Both the position numbers and the translations under genes were made by a program. Source: Oligoflexia bacterium (GTDB lineage: Bacteria > Bdellovibrionota_G > JANQFH01). Taken from it: a stretch of DNA of 64,000 bases. The DNA is taken from assembly GCA_028277945.1 (NCBI GenBank), contig JANQFH010000068.1:362223-426222 (forward strand), given 5' to 3'. Positions 43,839 to 51,761 of this stretch are shown piece after piece (positions within the stretch are counted from its first letter, which is position 1; each line of letters opens with the position of its first letter). Under the pieces are notes generated by a model. It was not told the DNA's origin, searched no databases, and worked only from the letters and a program-made list of their open reading frames with translations.

Positions 43839-45721
43839 TGCCTGAATCACTTTTGATATGCGCTCTCACTTCTTTCACTATTACTCTGCTGGCGACAGCT
43901 GCCATCGTTTTGATGACAAAACGTTGGAAGCTTGCTGCGCCAGTGATGGACGACAGATGGCACCGTGTACCAAAATCCCATTTTGGTGGCGTAGCGATTT
44001 TCATGGGTTGCCTCGCTGCCGTTTTACTTTTTGGGCAGCAACAGAACGAATGGCTCTCTATCACAGCGTGTGCCACCGCTATGTTCCTTCTCGGTTTACT
44101 CGACGACATCTTTGATCTGAAGGCTTACATCAAATTTATATATCAGATTGCTATCGCGTCCGCAGCGGCCAAACTTGGAGTGGTGGTAGCAGTATTTCAA
44201 GATCCGATTCTTGCCACTACGGTTTCAATCATTTGGATTGTTATGATCACCAATGCCTTTAATCTACTAGATAACATGGATGGGCTTGCTGGCGGTATTG
44301 CTTTAATCACCATTGCATCGTTTTTGGCACTTGATCTGATCCGAGGCAACACGGAGTTCATTGTTTTAGCCAGTGTTCTTATCGGTGCACTGGCAGCCTT
44401 TCTTATCTTCAATTTCCCTCCCGCGAAGATCTTTATGGGCGACAGTGGCGCGCTATTTGTTGGCTTTTTACTTTCGGTCTATAGTATTAAGGGAACCTGG
44501 CATCAGGCATCCAATTTGTTTCTTCTACTCGCTGCACCGCTGCTGCTATTGACAGTGCCCATTTTTGACACCATTGTGGTGAGTATTCAAAGGTTATTAC
44601 ACGGAAAACCTGTTAGCCAAGGTGGACGAGATCACAGTTCACATAGGCTTGTAGCGCACGGCTGGAGTGAGAGAGAAGCCATTCTTATCCTTTATGCGAT
44701 TGCCACCGTCTTTGGAGCAGTTGCGGTGCTCGGCTACGCGATGAATGTTTTTATCACGACTCTGATCGTGCTCCTGCTGGTGGTTTTCCTGTTGGTGCTA
44801 GGTCTTTTCCTGGGAGATGTTAAGGTCTACAAAGCAGACAACAATTCCGAAGTTACAGCCGAAAAGAAACACTTTATTCTATCGATTCCTTCCATATTAC
44901 ATAAACGGCGCCTTGTCGAAATCGTTATTGACACGATATTAATTGTAGCCGCTTATTTTAGCGCCCACCTCTTAAGATTTGAAGGTGCAATTTCTGGCTA
45001 CCATTGGAAAATCATACAAGAATCATTGCCAATTATTGTTCCTGTCAAGCTGCTAGCAATGTTGTTGTCGGGAATGTATGGCGGGGTTTGGAAGTATATC
45101 GATTTTTCTGATGTCCGTAAGATCATCACGAGTGTTGCTGTAGCGTCACTAGCCAGCGTTACCCTCTTGGTAGGCATGTATCGCTTTTCTGGATTTTCGC
45201 GATCGCTTTTCTTTATCGATTTTATGGTGTTGCTCTTGTTCATAATCGGTTTCAGGTTTCTGCTGCGATGGCTTAGGGAGTCCTTGTACGGCTTTTCGCC
45301 GCATGGCAAGCCAGTGCTCGTTGTTGGTGCGGGCGAGGCAGGGCAGTGGGTGCTTAACGAAATTCGCAAAGACAGGAATAATGCAACGTATCCCGTTGGT
45401 CTTATCGATGATGATCATTGGAAGCAGGGGAAGAAGCTGTACGGTGTGCAGGTCCTTGGCAAGCGTGAGGCGATTCCCGCGGTCGTTAAAGCTAAAGCCG
45501 TGGAAGAGATTATTTTGGCTGTGCCGTCGGCGAATCAACAAGAGCGCGCGGCTATCTTAAAGATCTGTAAAGCAACGGGTATTCCAATCAAGATTCTCGA
45601 ACGTATAACTAGCTGGTCATACTCGCCGGCAAGTCCTCTTGCTCAGCCTCAGTTGGATGGTAGGAGTAACGATAGTAGTAGTGATCCGTCAGACCCATTT
45701 GATCAGGAGAGACTCCATTAA
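43838..45721 (+). CDS. Fusion: WecA/MraY-type sugar-1-phosphate transferase + CapD/FlaA1 N-terminal half
   Basis: 627 residues. Residues about 1-330 are a polytopic MraY/WecA-type transferase (LLGLLDDIFDLK, NAFNLLDNMDGLAGG, IFMGDSGALFVGF and a GGRDHSSHRL His motif), which should start glycan assembly on undecaprenyl phosphate. Residues about 350-590 match the N-terminal part of CapD/FlaA1: four membrane helices, GMYGGVWKYIDFSDV, then a Rossmann-like VLVVGAGEAGQWVLNEI. The catalytic SDR half of CapD is missing; after ILERITSW the frame runs into a Ser/Asp-rich tail that is antisense to the end of wzc (113-nt overlap). Confidence 0.88.
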   Translation: MPESLLICALTSFTITLLATAAIVLMTKRWKLAAPVMDDRWHRVPKSHFGGVAIFMGCLAAVLLFGQQQNEWLSITACATAMFLLGLLDDIFDLKAYIKFIYQIAIASAAAKLGVVVAVFQDPILATTVSIIWIVMITNAFNLLDNMDGLAGGIALITIASFLALDLIRGNTEFIVLASVLIGALAAFLIFNFPPAKIFMGDSGALFVGFLLSVYSIKGTWHQASNLFLLLAAPLLLLTVPIFDTIVVSIQRLLHGKPVSQGGRDHSSHRLVAHGWSEREAILILYAIATVFGAVAVLGYAMNVFITTLIVLLLVVFLLVLGLFLGDVKVYKADNNSEVTAEKKHFILSIPSILHKRRLVEIVIDTILIVAAYFSAHLLRFEGAISGYHWKIIQESLPIIVPVKLLAMLLSGMYGGVWKYIDFSDVRKIITSVAVASLASVTLLVGMYRFSGFSRSLFFIDFMVLLLFIIGFRFLLRWLRESLYGFSPHGKPVLVVGAGEAGQWVLNEIRKDRNNATYPVGLIDDDHWKQGKKLYGVQVLGKREAIPAVVKAKAVEEIILAVPSANQQERAAILKICKATGIPIKILERITSWSYSPASPLAQPQLDGRSNDSSSDPSDPFDQERLH

Positions 45722-47741
45722 GAATAACACCAATGATATTCGCATTGATGTTGGTAAGCTTCGATTTGGCCTTGAGAACGAAGTTACGGTGCGGCCCTCC
45801 TGAGCGAATGACATAGATAACACCGTCCACCTGCTGAGAAAGAACGAGCGTGTCACTAATGGGGATTGTCGGACAGGCATCGATGATAATTTTATCATAG
45901 CGCTTCGCCAACGCTTTAAATACCTCTGTCAACGTCTCCGTGCTTAGCAGCTCGGCAGGATTCGGCGGAATAGGACCAGAAGGAATAATATCCAAGTTCT
46001 TAACTGATGTCCTATGGATAGCCTCATCGATATCAATGGCATTGATGAGCAGTGAGGAAAACCCTTTCTTATCCTTTATCTCAAAAGCCGCACTAACGGA
46101 TGGGCGTCTCAAGTCCGCATCGATGATCAGCACTTTCTGATCGAGTTGGGCTTGAGTAATAGCAAGATTCATGGATGTGGCTGTCTTACCCTCCTCAGGG
46201 CTCGTTGAGGTAATCAGAATAATCTTTTCCTGATTGGTGGAGGTCACAAAAGAGAGATTTGTGCGTATATTGCGGTACATCTCCGCCACCGTTGAGCCAG
46301 GTTTCTTTAATGGCACAAACTCAATCGTTTCAGGCTCCTCAACGCCTCTACCGTTTTCTGCGCTCTTTTTGCTGACTAGGGGCACGATACCAAGGAAGGC
46401 TTCGCTAAAGTCTCGTTCCACGTCATTTTGCGTCTTATAGGTGGCGTCTAGGTACTCTTGAACAAATGCGGCTGCAACACCAACAATCAGGCCAATCATC
46501 ACCGAGAGTATGAAATTGAGCTTGACTCGGGGAGATACAGGTCCGCCCGGGGGCTGGGCTCTGTCAATAATACGTATGTTGTTGCTCTTTACCAGTCCCG
46601 AGAGATCTGCCTCCTTTAATTTTTCGCTCAGCGCCTGGTAAAATCTGTCATTGATTAAGTTGGTCTGTCTAATTTTCTCCAATTCACTGCTAATTTTGTC
46701 AAACTCTAATATCTCCAGCTTGTTTTCTTCTAGTTCTTTGCGCACCCTATCTTCCTCAGCTTTTACCAAGAGGAAACGACTCTTTAACCGTTGAACTTCG
46801 TTCTCAACTTCCATAGAAATTTTCTTTTTAAGTTCCTCTAACTCCTTATTCACCCGTATCATCTCGGGATGCTTATGTTTATAACGGATGGAAAGGACTA
46901 GATGCTTTCTTTCTAGATCAATGTAATCACTCTTTAACTCCGTGAGTAAATCACTGGCGATAAAACCGAAGAGATCCTCGATGCTCTGTGAACCCTTCAC
47001 CATATACCTTAGTTTTGTATAGCGCGCCTCCAGTTTAATGCGTTCTCGAATCAGCTCGTTTAAGGTCTCGGTTAAAGCAGTGATATTGGTTACCATTAGA
47101 CTGCGGGGATTATCAATGGATACAATTTTGTGTTTTTCTCGAAATTCTTGTAGTTTGCGTTCAGAGGCCTCTGTTTGTTTCTTAAAAGACTGCATCTGCG
47201 CCGAAAGCCAGTTAACAGCTTGCTTGGCACCAATGAGCTTGCGATTGAGATTTTCTTCTACATAGACGTCGGCGATAGTGTCGCAGACACGCGTAATGTT
47301 GTCTTTATCAGAATCCATGTATCTGATGGCAACTAGGCGACTTTGATCGACGGGACTGACCTCAATGCCTGCACGTAGCCGGTTGACGTAGGCCTCCTCG
47401 TCATCGATGTTGGGTATCGCTGGCCAGATATTTCGTTCAATGACCGCCTTACTGACCTTGGAGAGGAGGGCATGGCTCTTGATAATCTTGTACTGGGTTT
47501 CATAGTATCGGCCTATAGACCACCAGTTAGTAGGGTTTACGCTCACTACTTCTTTGAAGAAGGCGACATCTGGAATTTCAGCGCCGATTTCCAGCACGGT
47601 TGCGGCAACGTATTTTTTCGGCTGGCTCCAAGTCAGCCACATGATAGTGACGACACAGGTACCGAGCACGGTGAGAATCAATCGTAGGTGACGTTTCAGA
47701 AATCGCAGTGAATCATGTATATTGAAATTCTGTAGGTTCAT
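45609..47741 (-). CDS. wzc: Polysaccharide co-polymerase/BY-kinase, Wzc-like
   Basis: 710 residues. Two membrane helices (about 20-42 and 425-447) flank a periplasmic Wzz-type domain with long coiled coils (about 185-400). The C-terminal cytoplasmic bacterial tyrosine kinase has Walker A TSPEEGKTATSMNLA, Walker A' VLIIDADLRRPSV and Walker B KIIIDACPTIP, and ends in a Tyr cluster (DHYYYRYSYHP) for autophosphorylation. It sets chain length and export of capsule or EPS. ATG 47741 (MNLQNFNIHDSLRF) is chosen over an upstream 47786 start that runs into the wza stop. The gene's 3' end is antisense to the fusion gene. Confidence 0.94.
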   Translation of the reverse strand: MNLQNFNIHDSLRFLKRHLRLILTVLGTCVVTIMWLTWSQPKKYVAATVLEIGAEIPDVAFFKEVVSVNPTNWWSIGRYYETQYKIIKSHALLSKVSKAVIERNIWPAIPNIDDEEAYVNRLRAGIEVSPVDQSRLVAIRYMDSDKDNITRVCDTIADVYVEENLNRKLIGAKQAVNWLSAQMQSFKKQTEASERKLQEFREKHKIVSIDNPRSLMVTNITALTETLNELIRERIKLEARYTKLRYMVKGSQSIEDLFGFIASDLLTELKSDYIDLERKHLVLSIRYKHKHPEMIRVNKELEELKKKISMEVENEVQRLKSRFLLVKAEEDRVRKELEENKLEILEFDKISSELEKIRQTNLINDRFYQALSEKLKEADLSGLVKSNNIRIIDRAQPPGGPVSPRVKLNFILSVMIGLIVGVAAAFVQEYLDATYKTQNDVERDFSEAFLGIVPLVSKKSAENGRGVEEPETIEFVPLKKPGSTVAEMYRNIRTNLSFVTSTNQEKIILITSTSPEEGKTATSMNLAITQAQLDQKVLIIDADLRRPSVSAAFEIKDKKGFSSLLINAIDIDEAIHRTSVKNLDIIPSGPIPPNPAELLSTETLTEVFKALAKRYDKIIIDACPTIPISDTLVLSQQVDGVIYVIRSGGPHRNFVLKAKSKLTNINANIIGVILNGVSPDQMGLTDHYYYRYSYHPTEAEQEDLPASMTS

Positions 47742-47751
47742 TGACCTTAAC

Positions 47752-48789
47752 CTAAAAGAAGCTCTCGGGAACGACAATGACGTCATTCGGGCGCAAGCCG
47801 ATATTTTCCGCCTTCTGATTCATAACCTTATCCAAACGTACTTTAATCTTGCTGCTCTTTCCGTCGGCAGTCTTACGAATGATATAAGTTGACTTTGTAG
47901 ATGCTGTTGGCGCGGGCCCGCCAGCCACACTAATGGCCTGCAAGATGGTCAGGTTGTCCTCGTATTGTACTGGTCCTGGTTTATTCACATGACCCAGTAC
48001 ATATATCTCATCACGTGTTGGAACGTTAATCACGTCTCCCGCTTCGATGAGGATATTTTTGTCCAGTTTTCCTCTACTGACGATGTCTGTATAATTTACA
48101 ACAATTGGCTGCTGTGTCGATGAATGCACTTTTGACTTTGTGGCTGGTGTACCATCTGCCTTTTGTTTTTGTTTCGTCTCGATCTTTTCTAATGGACTCT
48201 GCTTGTTTTTGTTGTCTTGTGTCACGTCTGACATCGCTACTTTGTTAGCAACACCAACGGTGGCATCAGCCAGTAGGGGAGATTGGTCTGGCGCCTTTTT
48301 GTTTGGTCGTACGATCAGTACGTTGCTACCGGCATCCTGAGTAAGGCCACCAGCCAGCGAGATGGCATCGAGAAGTCTAGTGTTGCCTTTCAGGATGTAA
48401 GAGCCGGGCTTCCGAACCGCACCAAAGATTTTTATTTTTTTACTTGAATACTCTTTGACAACTACATTAACCGAGGGACTGTTGATGAAATCCTTGCTAA
48501 GAATCGTAGTGAGATCTCTAGTAATTTCTCCAACCGTTTTGCTACCGACTTCTACGGTTTTCAAATAGCTGTAAAAGATCGAACCGTCTTCGCGAACGGT
48601 GAAGTTGCCGGTGAAATCAGGTTCTCCAGTTACGGTTATCTGCAGCACATCTCCCGGGCCAACACGATATGAGTTTTCCACGGCAGAGACCACCACGGAG
48701 TTCTGCAAAACGAGCAAACTGCAAAAGCATATTGCGCCAAGGATTTTCAAGTTGTTGTGGAAAAATAAGTGTTTAATAATATAAAACAA
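47752..48789 (-). CDS. wza: Outer-membrane polysaccharide export protein, Wza-like (SLBB domains)
   Basis: 345 residues: N-terminal signal region (ILGAICFCSLLVLQNSVVVS), polysaccharide export domain YRVGPGDVLQITVTGEPDFTG (as two blocks YRVGPGDVLQI and GEPDFTG), then two SLBB-type repeats (IKIFGAVRKPGSYIL and IYVLGHVNKPGPVQY) split by a low-complexity linker (about 185-215). No lipobox is clear, so unlike E. coli Wza it may not be a lipoprotein. TTG 48789 is the start, with AAAGGG 6 nt upstream. It is followed 10 nt later by wzc. Confidence 0.92.
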   Translation of the reverse strand: MFYIIKHLFFHNNLKILGAICFCSLLVLQNSVVVSAVENSYRVGPGDVLQITVTGEPDFTGNFTVREDGSIFYSYLKTVEVGSKTVGEITRDLTTILSKDFINSPSVNVVVKEYSSKKIKIFGAVRKPGSYILKGNTRLLDAISLAGGLTQDAGSNVLIVRPNKKAPDQSPLLADATVGVANKVAMSDVTQDNKNKQSPLEKIETKQKQKADGTPATKSKVHSSTQQPIVVNYTDIVSRGKLDKNILIEAGDVINVPTRDEIYVLGHVNKPGPVQYEDNLTILQAISVAGGPAPTASTKSTYIIRKTADGKSSKIKVRLDKVMNQKAENIGLRPNDVIVVPESFF

Positions 48790-48813
48790 TTGTATCCCTT
48801 TACGCTGAGGTTT

Positions 48814-50019
48814 TCAATAGGAAACCAAGACACCCAATAGCGCCGTATGCTGCTTAAAATCAGCGCTGTCGGCACCGCTCAACAGATCTACGGCGTTCGA
48901 ATCTCGCATTGCGTAGTTGTATTCGAGAAAGATTTCCATCCATTGCAGCAGTCCATAGGCACCTCGTAGGTTATTGCGTATGACCGTGTCATTGCGCTCA
49001 TCACCAGAAACCAGTGTCACAGGCCCACTGTAGTTAATGAAGTTGAGATCGCCATCAGAGCGGAACTTTAGTTTCTCCGTGTGTGATATCCACTCTATTT
49101 GGTATTTCAGTGCATTGATAGTCACAAAATTTGTGAACTGGGACTCCGTCACGCTTCTTTCATATCCGAGCTCGAATGCTGTGGATCGCCACTTGTACCG
49201 ACCTTTCGCAGTTGCAGTAAAGTTGTTTGCTGAGGGTCCGACGTCAAAACCGCTGTGGTTATAGCCGAGTGATAGAAGGATGCTGCTCTTGGTGGTTAGG
49301 CTGCCAACAATACCGAGCGTGGCCTCAAAGCTGTCCCCCTTGGTACGTATATTGGGGTCCTGCACGTCGGGAAAGCTGAGATGCGAGTATTGCAGGGAGC
49401 TGTTGAGTGCGGTTTTTGGTAAAAACCGAAAGAACGAAGATACGTTTACGGTCGAGCTAATCATGAGTTGATTCTGAAAGCTACTCAATGCATTAAGGTC
49501 TCCGGCAAAATCAAGAACGGTATTAGTGTACCGTAGACGGAATTCCATATCTTTGGATGGCGAAAAATAGGAGACTATAGCGCTTGCTTCGTTCTTTGCT
49601 CGCTCAAGGCGTTCGAGTATCTGCTCATCAGCAGGATCAGAGGTTAGATCAAACTTGTTGTCCGCCTCCAAGCTCCAGCGGTAAGATTTTAATTGCAAGT
49701 TGAAACGAGCGTGATGATTATCCGAGTTTTGTATATCGGTCTCAAGATACTGCAGACGTGAATAGTCATAAGATGTTTCTAACAGCAGGCGATTGCTAAC
49801 GCCTTTGAAGACAAAGCCTGGCCTTATTTCAAGAAGACCGTCGCTTGCCGGGGCCACCTCAGTAAATAGAGGGTTGCTGTCAATACCAGCAGCAAGCTTC
49901 ACGCTGGGAGAAAAGCGAAATTTTCCAAGGCGCAAACCTTTTTCGCGTGCGCGCACCTCGGGTGAGGTGACAATCCATATCACCAACAGAGCAGCAAGAA
50001 CTGTAGTATGCTTTTTCAT
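48814..50019 (-). CDS. Outer-membrane beta-barrel protein of the polysaccharide export operon
   Basis: 401 residues. Signal peptide (TTVLAALLVIWIVTSPEVRA), then many alternating hydrophobic/polar strands ending in Tyr/Phe (for example RLLLETSYDYSRLQYLE, ALLGVLVSY at the C-terminus), the profile of an outer-membrane barrel. Proteins of this size lie beside wza/wzc in many deltaproteobacteria as exopolysaccharide outer-membrane porins. Twenty-four nt separate it from wza. Family assignment (BBP2-like) is an inference from context and strand pattern. Confidence 0.75.
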   Translation of the reverse strand: MKKHTTVLAALLVIWIVTSPEVRAREKGLRLGKFRFSPSVKLAAGIDSNPLFTEVAPASDGLLEIRPGFVFKGVSNRLLLETSYDYSRLQYLETDIQNSDNHHARFNLQLKSYRWSLEADNKFDLTSDPADEQILERLERAKNEASAIVSYFSPSKDMEFRLRYTNTVLDFAGDLNALSSFQNQLMISSTVNVSSFFRFLPKTALNSSLQYSHLSFPDVQDPNIRTKGDSFEATLGIVGSLTTKSSILLSLGYNHSGFDVGPSANNFTATAKGRYKWRSTAFELGYERSVTESQFTNFVTINALKYQIEWISHTEKLKFRSDGDLNFINYSGPVTLVSGDERNDTVIRNNLRGAYGLLQWMEIFLEYNYAMRDSNAVDLLSGADSADFKQHTALLGVLVSY

Positions 50020-50140
50020 CTACAACACAGCAATTGAAATCACGTCTTGTCGACGTTTCTGTTCGGCATCCGGTCGATCTTGCTGAGATGGTGGTTGCTG
50101 AATCCCCGCTTAGTCTAATGGGGGAGGATGCAATTGTTTG

Positions 50141-50725
50141 TTATCTGAACGGACTTGCAGCGGGAATTTCTGGAAAGCCAAAGTTGCTATTGGCATCGAC
50201 CAATTCGCTATCCTCTTCTGCAACAATCTCTTCAAAGTTGTCAGGCACCTGCAACTTAACAAGAGTTTGTTCTAAACTCCCTTCCTGATTGCATAGATAA
50301 ACTAAGCCAATTTCCCGCTTTTCTTTTCCTGGAAGGCGAATCTTAGTATTTCCGGCGGCTTGTTCTTGACGTCCTTGACACCAACAACGGAGCGACTGGG
50401 GTACAAGAGTTGTCGCACGTCTATGGGCGTAGAGTACGCGTTCACTGTACTTAACAGCATGTGTGCTTTCCCCTGTTGCCAACGATTTTTTGTATGCGGT
50501 CTCGGCACGGCTGCTCACGGACATAAGACCCTGCATACGCCGCAATTTTTCATCGAGACAGTTGACGACCTTAAGGCGTTTGGCCTTTTTGGCCTGTGAG
50601 CGCCACTGCCCAACACTGTTCTGGATGGATCGCATCTCATTCACCTGCTCCGTCACCGCATCGACATTGGCATCGGCAAACATCAGCGCAGGCCAAATAA
50701 GACAGAGTAAATACAGTCGTTTAAT
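50141..50725 (-). CDS. Small secreted protein upstream of the export operon, likely ATT start
   Basis: From ATG 50683 the frame gives 180 residues starting MFADAN. Extending the frame to ATT at 50725 gives (M)KRLYLLCLIWPALMFADA, an excellent signal peptide, with GAGGGGGG six nt upstream at good spacing. So ATT 50725 (194 aa) is preferred, unless the assembly has a base error. The mature protein is helical, with several Cys residues (VVNCLDEKL, RCWCQGRQ, YLCNQEG) and no recognised domain. It lies 121 nt before the barrel gene, same strand, hence probably periplasmic and part of the export operon. Confidence 0.6.
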   Translation of the reverse strand: MKRLYLLCLIWPALMFADANVDAVTEQVNEMRSIQNSVGQWRSQAKKAKRLKVVNCLDEKLRRMQGLMSVSSRAETAYKKSLATGESTHAVKYSERVLYAHRRATTLVPQSLRCWCQGRQEQAAGNTKIRLPGKEKREIGLVYLCNQEGSLEQTLVKLQVPDNFEEIVAEEDSELVDANSNFGFPEIPAASPFR

Positions 50726-50731
50726 CGTAAT

Positions 50732-50954
50732 CCCCCCTCGCGGACAGATTTACAACCCTATCTTTACTAATTATATAGTACCTTATTAATAATAGTACCC
50801 TTTTATTTGTAAGTGTATTTAATTCTTAATAAAATTAATAGGTTATATATATAATATTGGTGTCGATAGGTCGGATTTACGGCCTGTTTTGATCCACCGA
50901 CCTGGCCTTGACCTGATGGGGCATCCAGGGTACCTGAGGAGCCGGAGGCGTGCA
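50732..50954. promoter_or_regulatory. AT-rich divergent control region between export operon and PilZ gene
   Basis: About 220 nt. The core from 50755 to 50865 is almost wholly A/T. It contains the direct repeat ATAGTACC at 50775-50782 and 50792-50799 (17 bp apart), and GGTCGG/CCGACC inverted arms around 50874-50909. It should carry promoters for both directions. No exact -35/-10 pair is assigned; the repeats are candidate regulator sites. Confidence 0.4.
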
Positions 50955-51287
50955 TTGAGTTCTAAGGCTTGGGATGGTCGTGAACGACGTTCGTCGAAAC
51001 GAGTGGCTGCTGTGGCTAAGATAGAGATTCGTGGCCAGTCGCCCCAGTTTTGTCATACCAAGGATTTGAGTAGTGGTGGTCTCTTCCTACTCTGTAACGA
51101 CCCACCAGAGATCGACACGATTCTCGATATGCAGATAGCTCTTCCTGGTGTAAAACCTGTGTTACCACTTCAGGGTCGGGTTGTACGTCGAGTCACTCAG
51201 GGAGAATGTGGCGTCGGCATTCAGTTTATCAATACTCCCACTGAATTTCATATGCTACTCGACGAAACAATTAAACGACTTGCATAA
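50955..51287 (+). CDS. PilZ-domain c-di-GMP-binding protein
   Basis: 110 residues, a single PilZ domain: RRSSKRVAA carries the RxxxR motif, then TKDLSSGGLFLLC the (D/N)xSxxG motif, followed by the beta-barrel IALPGVKPVLPLQGRVVRRV and CGVGIQF. It should bind c-di-GMP and pass the signal on by protein contact. TTG 50955 (SSKAWDGRERR) is chosen because GGAGG lies 6 nt upstream; longer in-frame starts exist at 50889 and 50916. It is the first gene of a series with the TPR and triple-FHA genes and faces away from the export operon. Confidence 0.88.
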   Translation: MSSKAWDGRERRSSKRVAAVAKIEIRGQSPQFCHTKDLSSGGLFLLCNDPPEIDTILDMQIALPGVKPVLPLQGRVVRRVTQGECGVGIQFINTPTEFHMLLDETIKRLA

Positions 51288-51309
51288 AGCAACCTAGTGC
51301 CCGTATAAT
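51280..51309 (+). promoter_or_regulatory. Candidate leaderless promoter of the TPR gene
   Basis: A consensus -10 TATAAT (51304-51309) would put +1 at 51316, the A of the ATG, so the transcript would have no leader. A weak -35 TTGCAT is at 51280-51285 (18-nt spacer), overlapping the end of the PilZ gene. No ribosome binding site is seen before the ATG. Confidence 0.45.
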
Positions 51310-51315
51310 TTTTAT

Positions 51316-51753
51316 ATGGGTCTACCGACGCTACAGGAAATCGTCTTACTAAAGTCTCAATCTCGACGATTGCAGCGTTATCTGCAAATTCTAATTACTG
51401 ATCCCGAAAATTCCCAACGTCTTGAGGCCAATAATCTACTAGGTGTTCATCTTTGGCATCAGGGCGAATTTTCAAATGCCATCATCACATTCAAAAAGAC
51501 CATAGGCATGGAACCTCACGGTGTAGAGGCTGTTTGGGCGATGAAGATGTTGAGCCATCTCTATCGCCGTTTGGGTTTGAAGGCAGAGAGAGCACGTATA
51601 GACCTAAAACGTTTGCAGGCCCTGAGACGATTACTCTATTACAGTGAGGAAGATGAGAAAGTTCGCTTTGCCTATCTGGAGCTTTTAAAAGAGTGTGACG
51701 ACCGAGATATTTTGGGGGACAAACCTGAAATTCATTTCGATTCCTTTTTCTAA
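51316..51753 (+). CDS. Small TPR-like protein
   Basis: 145 residues, helical throughout, no signal peptide. ANNLLGVHLWHQGEFSNAII and VEAVWAMKMLSHLYRRLGLK look like two TPR-type helix pairs; the remainder is charged. Probably a cytoplasmic adaptor. It lies between the PilZ and triple-FHA genes (28 nt and 8 nt gaps), so it may link c-di-GMP and phosphothreonine readers. No specific family recognised. Confidence 0.65.
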   Translation: MGLPTLQEIVLLKSQSRRLQRYLQILITDPENSQRLEANNLLGVHLWHQGEFSNAIITFKKTIGMEPHGVEAVWAMKMLSHLYRRLGLKAERARIDLKRLQALRRLLYYSEEDEKVRFAYLELLKECDDRDILGDKPEIHFDSFF

Positions 51754-51761
51754 GACATCTC

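Noticed and set aside
48880-48915. tRNA-like GTTCGAATC (T-loop pattern)
   Set aside because: It lies within the beta-barrel coding sequence, and no acceptor or anticodon stems can be formed around it.
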